Assembly (NCBI GenBank): GCA_903953615.1
Contig: CAJBKH010000254.1
Span: 1 to 5,510, forward strand
DNA: 5,510 bases
Reading direction: 5' to 3'
Source of the DNA: an uncultured Bacteroidota bacterium
GTDB lineage: Bacteria; Bacteroidota; Bacteroidia; NS11-12g; UBA955
Every line of letters starts with the position of its first letter. The first letter of the stretch is position 1. Under the pieces are notes generated by a model that saw only the letters and a list, made by a program, of their open reading frames with translations, searched no databases and was not told the origin of the DNA. The position numbers and the translations under genes were made by a program. This document shows, piece by piece, positions 1 through 5,510 of the stretch.

Positions 1-99
1 AGGATCATATAAAGTGTTGTTGCTAGGATTATTTGGATCAATGAAACTCGCTAATGAATTGTTGTTTTGATTTGAACCATAAGGGGTATTTGGATTACC
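1..99. repeat. 99-bp direct repeat, copy A (at window edge)
   Basis: Bases 1-99 match 595-693 at every position, in the same orientation, with an offset of 594 bp (198 codons). Identity stops at base 100 (a, against t at 694). On the left, copy A meets the window edge, so the repeat may be longer than seen. On the minus strand it encodes residues 380-412 of the secreted protein, starting GNPNTPYGSNQNNNS and ending NNTLYDP. Confidence 0.97.
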
Positions 100-1236
100 A
101 TTCACTGGATCAGAGTTATTATTGTAATAAATAAATGCGCCCATTCCCAATTGTATACCATTGGTATCTGTTGGACCTTCGAAGAAATCGACCCCAATAC
201 TTGGTGGATTTGTTCCATAACCTAAAACACCTTCGTCGTTATCATCACCATTGTAACAATAGCCTAAGCTTCTGCCCACATCGCAACCAACATAATCATC
301 CGCATAGTTACCTAAATCGGCATCTACCCATTGTCCAAAGTAGGTTTGACTCAATGTTTCGAAACCTCTATTGATAATTTTAGTGGTGTAGAACGTCATG
401 TTGTTAACCTCATCGTTGGTTTGGAAAGCGAACGCAGTTGTTTGCAATTCTAAACCAATTGGAATACCCCCTGTTTCAGAGTGCACATTACCTCTATCGT
501 TGTAGGCAAACCAAATCATTTGATCTGGTTGATCTTTCGGTGTATTTTTTGCAAACTCTCTTGTGTTGTCCAATACTGGATAACAGCCATTCAAAGGATC
601 ATATAAAGTGTTGTTGCTAGGATTATTTGGATCAATGAAACTCGCTAATGAATTGTTGTTTTGATTTGAACCATAAGGGGTATTTGGATTACCTGCCGCA
701 GGCCAATTCAAAATACTAGGTGATACATCACCAGTCTCTTGTTGTTTAAGTAATTCAGCTCTGGTTACTTTGTACATTTTATCCCAAGCTTCGCAACGGG
801 TTGGATCGGTACTAACATTGGTAGTATCTAAAGTACCTGGCCAGAAATCGTTACCAGTTTGACGGTAGGTCATGGCCGCAATTCTTAAGTTACCATCAGA
901 ACCCAAACCCCCTATCCAAAGTGCACCAGCAAACAAAGAGTGTCTGCGCACGCTGTTAGCATCATTTACTTTAGGAATTTCATATCTTGGATTGTTTAAA
1001 TCCCACCACATGTCACCACCATTTAAGATTCTGGTGCGCACGTTGTTTATATCTAAGTCGGCACTTTGAGAAGCCGCTTTACAAGTATTGGCGAATTGTG
1101 CAACTCCATTGCTGTATAGGGCATCTTGCTTGGAATTACCTCCTTTACTAAAATTTTTAATTTCAGCAGCATTCGCAGTAACTGCTGCGAAGCTTAGTGC
1201 TAGAATTAAAGTTAGTTTTTGATAAACACTTTTCAT
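1..1236 (-). CDS. Secreted protein of unknown function, C-terminus beyond left edge (partial)
   Basis: Reading down from the ATG at 1236-1234 gives 412 codons without a stop up to position 1, so the gene runs off the window. Residues 1-24 form a signal peptide (MKS, then a Leu/Ala-rich core, ending ANA-A), so the product is exported. The mature part has NNVRTRILNGGDMWWDL (about 64-80), GALWIGG (104-110), MIWFAYND (about 237-244), TTKIINRGFETLSQTYFGQW (about 288-307), and an Asp/Cys segment with VGCD, LGYCYNGDDNDEG (about 316-336). I recall this pattern from large uncharacterised Bacteroidota proteins, many carrying type IX secretion C-terminal sorting domains; that end is not visible here. 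No catalytic motif is recognised. An exact 33-residue repeat occupies residues 182-214 and 380-412. The start lies 43 nt after the receptor stop, suggesting co-transcription. No Shine-Dalgarno sequence is seen, which is usual for the phylum. The reading frame is secure; the function is unknown. Confidence 0.88.
   Translation of the reverse strand, partial: MKSVYQKLTLILALSFAAVTANAAEIKNFSKGGNSKQDALYSNGVAQFANTCKAASQSADLDINNVRTRILNGGDMWWDLNNPRYEIPKVNDANSVRRHSLFAGALWIGGLGSDGNLRIAAMTYRQTGNDFWPGTLDTTNVSTDPTRCEAWDKMYKVTRAELLKQQETGDVSPSILNWPAAGNPNTPYGSNQNNNSLASFIDPNNPSNNTLYDPLNGCYPVLDNTREFAKNTPKDQPDQMIWFAYNDRGNVHSETGGIPIGLELQTTAFAFQTNDEVNNMTFYTTKIINRGFETLSQTYFGQWVDADLGNYADDYVGCDVGRSLGYCYNGDDNDEGVLGYGTNPPSIGVDFFEGPTDTNGIQLGMGAFIYYNNNSDPVNGNPNTPYGSNQNNNSLASFIDPNNPSNNTLYDP
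595..693. repeat. 99-bp direct repeat, copy B (internal)
   Basis: This is the internal copy of the exact repeat and encodes residues 182-214 of the secreted protein. On the protein level it is preceded by SILNWPAA and followed by LNGCYPVLDN. With those flanks it resembles the pattern I recall from related proteins (WPA-x-G, then a short acidic segment, then YDP-x-x-G-x-YP), so this copy is probably the native one. That judgement rests on memory of the family and not on an alignment. Confidence 0.97.
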
Positions 1237-1279
1237 ATCGTTATAAATTTGATTGTTCTTTTAAAAATAGGTGAATGAC
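1237..1279 (-). other. 43-nt intergenic spacer between receptor and secreted-protein genes
   Basis: The spacer is short and AT-rich, with no hairpin followed by a T-run on the minus strand, so I see no terminator. This supports read-through from the receptor gene into the secreted-protein gene. It contains one arm of the 13-bp inverted repeat. Confidence 0.55.
1263..1275. repeat. 13-bp inverted repeat, arm after the receptor stop codon
   Basis: The plus strand reads aaaaataggtgaa, the exact reverse complement of 5117-5129. This arm lies in the 43-nt gap between the receptor stop and the start of the secreted-protein gene. The match does not extend beyond 13 bp and part of it is a low-complexity A/T run, so chance is a serious explanation. 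Confidence 0.5.
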
Positions 1280-4200
1280 TTAGAAATATAATTTAGCGCC
1301 AATTCTCATGAAACGCGGCGCTTGGTAGTTACCTGGGCTGTTCACCGCAGTTCTGTAGTAGTAATTGTAGGCTTCAGAGCTTAAGGTAGTTTTAACATAT
1401 TGTTGACCTTTAGCAGAGTTCAAGAAACCATCATCAGAAGCGGTACCAGTGTATTGGTAAACACCATAAACATTTTTGGTGTTTAGTAAGTTAGTCACCA
1501 AGTAATACACTTGTAAGTAGGCGCCTTTTGATTTACCGCTGTTTTTATCTTTCCAATTCAACATAATATCTTTAGAGATATTCAAGTTGGTATTGAACTG
1601 CCATGGTAAACGTGAACCAAATGGTGTACCTTTAATGGTTGCTCTATCAGCAGAACCCAATTGCACTGGAGATGATGTTGCGGTGTAAGGCAAACCTGAA
1701 GTAGCAGAGTAAGTAATATTGAAGTTGGTATTTTTCAAGATTTTAGTTTTACCAATGATAGGACCATAATAAACGGTTTTCTTCGCTTTGTTATCGTCTG
1801 TGAATTCCCAGTTGAAGATACCTTTTAATTGGTGACGGATATCTAAATCACCTAATGGGAACAAACTTCTTAAGTTAGGTTGGTTACTTGCTATCAAAGC
1901 TCTTTGTGAGTTGATGTTTGAACCAGTACCATCTGCAATTTGTAAGGTATAGTTACCATTCAAAGAGATGTTCTTTTTAGATTTATAATCTAATTCTAAG
2001 ATAAATCCTTTTACTGTACTAAAATCGATGTTGTTATAACTGATATAAGTAATAGGATACGCTTGGTTGTATTGGTAAACAGAGATATCATTTTTGGTTT
2101 CTCTATAGTAAGAGATCAATGATAACAAGGTTGATTTAGACACTTGTTGTTTGAAACCAATTTGATAATCGGTAGTGATACGAGAGGTAAGCGCTGGGTT
2201 AGCCAAAGTACCACTGTTTTTTTGCAACATATAATAGTAGTCATCGATGGTTAAGAAGTTAGCACCAGCATTTGGTCTTTGCGCCAATACGTCATAACTC
2301 GCATAGAATAAACTCTTATCGTTTAATGGGAATTTGAAGAATACACGTGGTAATACGTTTACTTTTGGTTTGTAATCTTTAAATGAATTTTCAGTAATTT
2401 CTGTTTGGTTAGGATTCACCAAGTAAGGTGCAATTTTACCATTAGAAGTTTGGTTAGCAATCAAATCTGGTGTTGACAATTGTTTACCTGTTGCATCGTA
2501 CCAAGTGTTCTCGCTTCTGTAACCTAAAATTTTGGTAGGGTTTTTAACATCGTTCACATAGACTGCATAATCGCTACCAATGTTTGAAGGGTGTGCAATT
2601 GGATTACCATCTATGCTTGATACCTCACCAGCTGTTCTGATTGGGTACAATGAATATGGATCTTTTAATACCAATTGATTCGCATCGTATCTTTCCAATC
2701 TTAAACCTACACGGAATTCCAATTCATCTAAAAAGAATTTATCTTGGAACCAAGCGGCAGTATAGATTGGCATGAAAGCACCAATGCTTCTTTTGTTTTT
2801 ATCTTGTAAGAAATCATTGATACTCGGACGACCTCTTAATTTGTTACCTAAATGGTCGTATCCATAATAGTTAACAAACGAACTACCATTGTTTAACAAC
2901 TCATCGGCACTGAACATGTTCAATTTAAAATCACCAGGGTTGTATGAGTTGACATCTATAAAGGTAGTAGCGGTAATTGGTTTACCATAAACATCGGTTG
3001 CACCTTCGTTAATTAATTTATTTCTAAATTCTCTATCGAAGTTTGATTGCTTATCGGTATTTACTAGACGGTTGTATTTAACAGTATCTTGGAAAGTACC
3101 ATTGGCATCGTATACTAAAATTGGGTTTGATTTATCAAGTTCAGAGATATGACTGTTCGCCAATTGGTACATTAAGCGCCATAGGTTATTAGCACCTAAG
3201 CCATAACCACGGTTAACAGTTTGCTCATAAGTTAAACCAAATTGCAAAGCATGTGAACTTGATTTTTTATCTGCTTTTGCTGGACCTTTTAATTCGGCCT
3301 CACCTAATGCATATAATGTGTAACGTTCGCTTTGTGATTTGCTATAACCTGCTTGCTGAATACCTGGCACGTTGAACAATGAATAAATACTGTTCGGGTT
3401 GTAACCATTCAATAAACCTTGGTTAAACAAGATTTGGTTATCATTGGTAATTCTACCGCCTTGCTCTTCTGTCTTATCAAATACATTTTGTGTATAGTTG
3501 GCTCTTACTCTATTGATATCTGAAGCAATGAATTTAATGCTAGTATCTCGGAAACCAGCTTGCTCATAGAAATTTTTCAAATAAACAGTATCACCATTTT
3601 GATCAACGAACATTTTAGCCGGAGAACTTGGATTAGCCGCAAAATTAAAGGCATAAGCCGCTGTAGGATAATGTTTGAATTTACCGATAAAACCATATTC
3701 AAAAATATTATCACCGAAATTAGCGTCTTGGGATTTTGACCAACTTGACTGGTAATCGAAACGTACAGTAAAGTAAGCATTGTTTAAAGTTGTACCGTTA
3801 GCTCTTTTAGTAGAATCTGGATCTTTAAATCTTTGGGTAAATCTCAAATAACTTAACATACTTGTTGAAGTACTCAACGGGTTTGTTTTGTAAGTCATCA
3901 TGGCACCATTGGTTCCACCTGGAGCAGTTGAATTTCCATAAGTAAAGTTGGTAAAGAAACTCAAAGTAGAAAGTTCAGACAATCTGAAATCTAATTTGGC
4001 TTGCATATTGGTGCTAAAGCTTCTCGCATTTTCACGTACTTTAACATTGTTAAAATCATTGGCGCCTAAGAAATTCGCAGCGTTAACAAAACCCCCGTCT
4101 TTATTCACTGCCAAAGGATTTTTTTCTAACTCGGCCAAAGCCTCGTCTTTAATTTGGTAGTAGCCGATGTAAGAAGGTGCATCTTTTTGGTAAGAGAAAT

Positions 4201-5068
4201 TGGCACCAAAGTTTAAAGCCGCAATGGCTATTTTTCTTGGCTCATTTTCACTAGTAGCAGTATATTTAGGGTTGGCTTTAAATAAAATAGGGGTAGCAAT
4301 AAAACCTTCAATTAGGTTACTATGGTATGGATTAAACATACTTGAACTTACTACTTCTAAACTTTTGCTTGTTCTCGCAGATACACCACCTTTGGTTGTA
4401 ATCGATACACCAAGACCGGTAAAGTCACCATACTGAGCAGGAATACCTGCTTGTAAAATATCTACACTACCGCTCATACCTTGGGTTAAGCTGCTATTGA
4501 ATACACGCACGCCATCAATAAAGATAGCTGTTGCATCTGTTCTAGAACCTCTACCACTTAAACCTGAACCAGTTTGGGTTACACCAGATGATAAACCAGC
4601 CAAGGCGGTAAAGCCCCTTTGACCAGTTTTTATTAAAGTGGCTTGTTTAATTTGGGTAGATGTTTTATCATCTGTCAATTTCTTTTTTTGCTCTTGGTTT
4701 TTTACAGTACCAGTACCAATCACAACATTTTTTGTTTCGATGTTTAAGGGCACGATACTGTTATTGTTAGGCGCAACCTCAACATCTTCACTCGTAAAAT
4801 CTTTGTAGCCAGTACGACTAACCTTTAAGTTGTAGGTGCCTGGATCAACGTTTGAAAACGAGTAAGTTCCGTTAGGGTCGGATTTCTTTCTGTCTTGTTC
4901 GCTGCCATCTTTGTAAAGCAATACCATGGCATCGCCAACGGGTTTGCCCGTTTCATCTTTAACAGTACCCCTGATGGTACCAGTGTTGTTTTGTGCCAAC
5001 AAATTGGTCACCGAACCCAGGGTGAGTAACGTTAATAAAACAATTTTGTAAGTATATTTCTTCATCAT
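1280..5068 (-). CDS. TonB-dependent outer-membrane receptor with N-terminal carboxypeptidase-regulatory-like domain
   Basis: This is an outer-membrane beta-barrel predicted to take up a ligand using energy from the TonB-ExbBD complex; the ligand is unknown. Numbering from the ATG at 5068, residues 1-26 are a signal peptide (MMKKYTYK, hydrophobic core, ending LLAQ). Residues 30-112 form a carboxypeptidase-regulatory-like beta-sandwich (GTIRGTVKDETGKP, then NGTYSFSNVDPGTYNLKV). A candidate TonB box, NVVIGTGT, is at 114-121. The plug spans about 140-228, with SGRGSR, IFIDGVRV and AGIPAQYGDFTGLGVSITTK. The remainder is barrel, including NPALTSRITTDYQIGFKQQ and FSTVKGF, and it ends in RIGAKLYF with the terminal Phe usual for barrel proteins. 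The plug end (AQYGD..G..ITTKGG) is not the SusC form and no SusD gene follows in the window. At about 1262 residues it is on the large side. An in-frame ATG at 5149 would add 27 residues before the signal peptide; I prefer 5068 or 5065 because MKK plus a hydrophobic core is a standard signal start. Confidence 0.95.
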   Translation of the reverse strand: MMKKYTYKIVLLTLLTLGSVTNLLAQNNTGTIRGTVKDETGKPVGDAMVLLYKDGSEQDRKKSDPNGTYSFSNVDPGTYNLKVSRTGYKDFTSEDVEVAPNNNSIVPLNIETKNVVIGTGTVKNQEQKKKLTDDKTSTQIKQATLIKTGQRGFTALAGLSSGVTQTGSGLSGRGSRTDATAIFIDGVRVFNSSLTQGMSGSVDILQAGIPAQYGDFTGLGVSITTKGGVSARTSKSLEVVSSSMFNPYHSNLIEGFIATPILFKANPKYTATSENEPRKIAIAALNFGANFSYQKDAPSYIGYYQIKDEALAELEKNPLAVNKDGGFVNAANFLGANDFNNVKVRENARSFSTNMQAKLDFRLSELSTLSFFTNFTYGNSTAPGGTNGAMMTYKTNPLSTSTSMLSYLRFTQRFKDPDSTKRANGTTLNNAYFTVRFDYQSSWSKSQDANFGDNIFEYGFIGKFKHYPTAAYAFNFAANPSSPAKMFVDQNGDTVYLKNFYEQAGFRDTSIKFIASDINRVRANYTQNVFDKTEEQGGRITNDNQILFNQGLLNGYNPNSIYSLFNVPGIQQAGYSKSQSERYTLYALGEAELKGPAKADKKSSSHALQFGLTYEQTVNRGYGLGANNLWRLMYQLANSHISELDKSNPILVYDANGTFQDTVKYNRLVNTDKQSNFDREFRNKLINEGATDVYGKPITATTFIDVNSYNPGDFKLNMFSADELLNNGSSFVNYYGYDHLGNKLRGRPSINDFLQDKNKRSIGAFMPIYTAAWFQDKFFLDELEFRVGLRLERYDANQLVLKDPYSLYPIRTAGEVSSIDGNPIAHPSNIGSDYAVYVNDVKNPTKILGYRSENTWYDATGKQLSTPDLIANQTSNGKIAPYLVNPNQTEITENSFKDYKPKVNVLPRVFFKFPLNDKSLFYASYDVLAQRPNAGANFLTIDDYYYMLQKNSGTLANPALTSRITTDYQIGFKQQVSKSTLLSLISYYRETKNDISVYQYNQAYPITYISYNNIDFSTVKGFILELDYKSKKNISLNGNYTLQIADGTGSNINSQRALIASNQPNLRSLFPLGDLDIRHQLKGIFNWEFTDDNKAKKTVYYGPIIGKTKILKNTNFNITYSATSGLPYTATSSPVQLGSADRATIKGTPFGSRLPWQFNTNLNISKDIMLNWKDKNSGKSKGAYLQVYYLVTNLLNTKNVYGVYQYTGTASDDGFLNSAKGQQYVKTTLSSEAYNYYYRTAVNSPGNYQAPRFMRIGAKLYF

Positions 5069-5149
5069 ACCAGTATATATTTCTTTATATTTTGTATTTT
5101 TAAAAAGTGCAGCAATTTCACCTATTTTTTTTGATATTTCAACATTCAT
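5069..5149 (-). other. 81-nt leader between dehydrogenase stop and preferred receptor start
   Basis: This stretch is AT-rich and open in the receptor frame, with an ATG at 5149 directly after the dehydrogenase TAG. If translated it would give a charged 27-residue segment (MNVEISKKIGEIAALFKN and on) before the signal peptide. I read it as an untranslated leader. I find no convincing Bacteroidota promoter (TTG about 19-21 nt before TAnnTTTG), no Shine-Dalgarno sequence and no hairpin terminator in it. Confidence 0.45.
5117..5129. repeat. 13-bp inverted repeat, arm upstream of the receptor start
   Basis: The plus strand reads ttcacctattttt, the exact reverse complement of 1263-1275. It lies in the leader of the receptor gene, about 48 bp upstream of the preferred ATG, next to a run of eight T (5125-5132). 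Together the arms bracket the whole receptor coding region. Confidence 0.5.
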
Positions 5150-5510
5150 CTAATATTTTTTTAAATTAGTCGTAAATTCTAATAATTTTCGAGCGATAAC
5201 TTCGCCAATTTTAAAATAACTTTCGTGGGTCCACCCAGCAACATGGGGTGTTAAAACTACCTGACTTAAAGATGCTAATATTTCGAATGCCGACTTTTCG
5301 TTTGGCGTGTAAGTCTCAAAATTTTCATTTTCTAAAACATCCGAAGCAAACCCCTGCATATGGCCATTTTGAAGCGTAACTAGGACATCCGATTGCTTTA
5401 CAACCTTTCCTCGGGATGTATTTATGAGGGTAAAACCTGCTTTGCATTGGTTTAAAAAATTGGCATCTACCATCCATTTTGTTTCGCTCGTGAGGGGAAC
5501 ATGCAAACTA
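5150..5510 (-). CDS. D-2-hydroxyacid dehydrogenase, NAD-dependent, C-terminal part (5' end beyond window)
   Basis: These are the last 119 or so residues of a cytoplasmic NAD(P)-dependent D-isomer-specific 2-hydroxyacid dehydrogenase, which interconverts 2-hydroxy acids and 2-keto acids. The reading frame is open to the right edge. A TTG at 5506 is the Leu of the conserved (S)LHVPLT stretch and not a start. LINTSRGKVV holds the family's catalytic Arg (CGA at 5411-5413). SDVLENE aligns with the SerA-type DVFPTEP element carrying the catalytic Glu, and VVLTPHVAGWT holds the catalytic His. The protein ends about 30 residues after the His, so there is no C-terminal ACT domain. That fits the short forms of roughly 310-330 residues (hydroxypyruvate or glyoxylate reductase-like, or short phosphoglycerate dehydrogenase-like). 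Substrate specificity cannot be read from this part. The TAG stop at 5152-5150 directly abuts an ATG in the leader of the receptor gene, which is on the same strand. Confidence 0.93.
   Translation of the reverse strand, partial: SLHVPLTSETKWMVDANFLNQCKAGFTLINTSRGKVVKQSDVLVTLQNGHMQGFASDVLENENFETYTPNEKSAFEILASLSQVVLTPHVAGWTHESYFKIGEVIARKLLEFTTNLKKY

Noticed and set aside
1..99. Copy A of the repeat as part of a CRISPR array or an insertion-sequence end
   Set aside because: There are only two copies, 594 bp apart. They are 99 bp long and fully coding, with no terminal inverted repeats, transposase or regularly spaced units.
135..1069. Plus-strand open frames at 135-374, 438-620 and 872-1069
   Set aside because: They lie antisense to the secreted-protein gene, which is open throughout with a signal peptide and family-like motifs. 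Their translations are low-complexity (His/Arg/Leu-rich) and resemble nothing known.
3577..4436. Open frames at 3577-3780 (-), 3948-4160 (+) and 4200-4436 (+)
   Set aside because: All lie inside the receptor coding region in other frames. They have no recognisable domain and are explained as shadows of the real gene.
1280..5068. Receptor as a SusC-type glycan importer
   Set aside because: The plug ends in AQYGDFTGLGVSITTKGG and not the SusC-like SRGxNGVI..TKKG form, and no SusD gene is adjacent, so no glycan role is assigned.
5069..5250. Bacteroidota-type promoter (TTG ... TAnnTTTG) before the receptor
   Set aside because: Several TTG triplets exist in the AT-rich leader and the dehydrogenase tail, but none is followed at the right distance by a good TAnnTTTG match. 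No promoter is called.
5504..5506. TTG at 5506 as the start of the dehydrogenase
   Set aside because: It encodes the Leu of the conserved (S)LHVPLT stretch in the middle of the NAD-binding domain. The preceding codon is AGT (Ser) and the frame stays open to the edge, so the gene is truncated by the window.

Overview
The window reads as a fragment of a Bacteroidota chromosome. The evidence is an AT-rich sequence, a large outer-membrane TonB-dependent receptor with the N-terminal carboxypeptidase-regulatory-like domain typical of that phylum, start codons without a clear Shine-Dalgarno sequence, and a secreted Asn/Asp-rich protein of a type I associate with Bacteroidota that have type IX secretion. 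Genus cannot be told from the sequence.

All recognisable genes are on the minus strand, so transcription runs from right to left. At the right edge (5150-5510) is the C-terminal third of a D-2-hydroxyacid dehydrogenase with its catalytic Arg, Glu and His in place; its start is beyond the window. After an 81-nt leader comes a complete TonB-dependent receptor of about 1262 residues (1280-5068). Only 43 nt further on, with no terminator visible, starts a secreted protein of unknown function (1-1236). It stays open to the left edge and is therefore incomplete. It is a real gene: 412 codons with a signal peptide and no stop. The receptor and the secreted protein probably form a two-gene operon. 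The dehydrogenase is on the same strand, but nothing in the sequence links its function to the other two.

The most unusual structure is a 99-bp direct repeat inside the secreted-protein gene (1-99 and 595-693). It is exact at every base, in frame, and its two copies are 198 codons apart. The outer copy ends exactly at the window edge. It may be a recent internal duplication, or an assembly artefact at a contig end; sequence alone cannot separate these. A weaker oddity is a perfect 13-bp inverted repeat flanking the receptor gene. I see no RNA gene, CRISPR array, insertion sequence or confident promoter, and no clear sign of a novel defence or mobile system.
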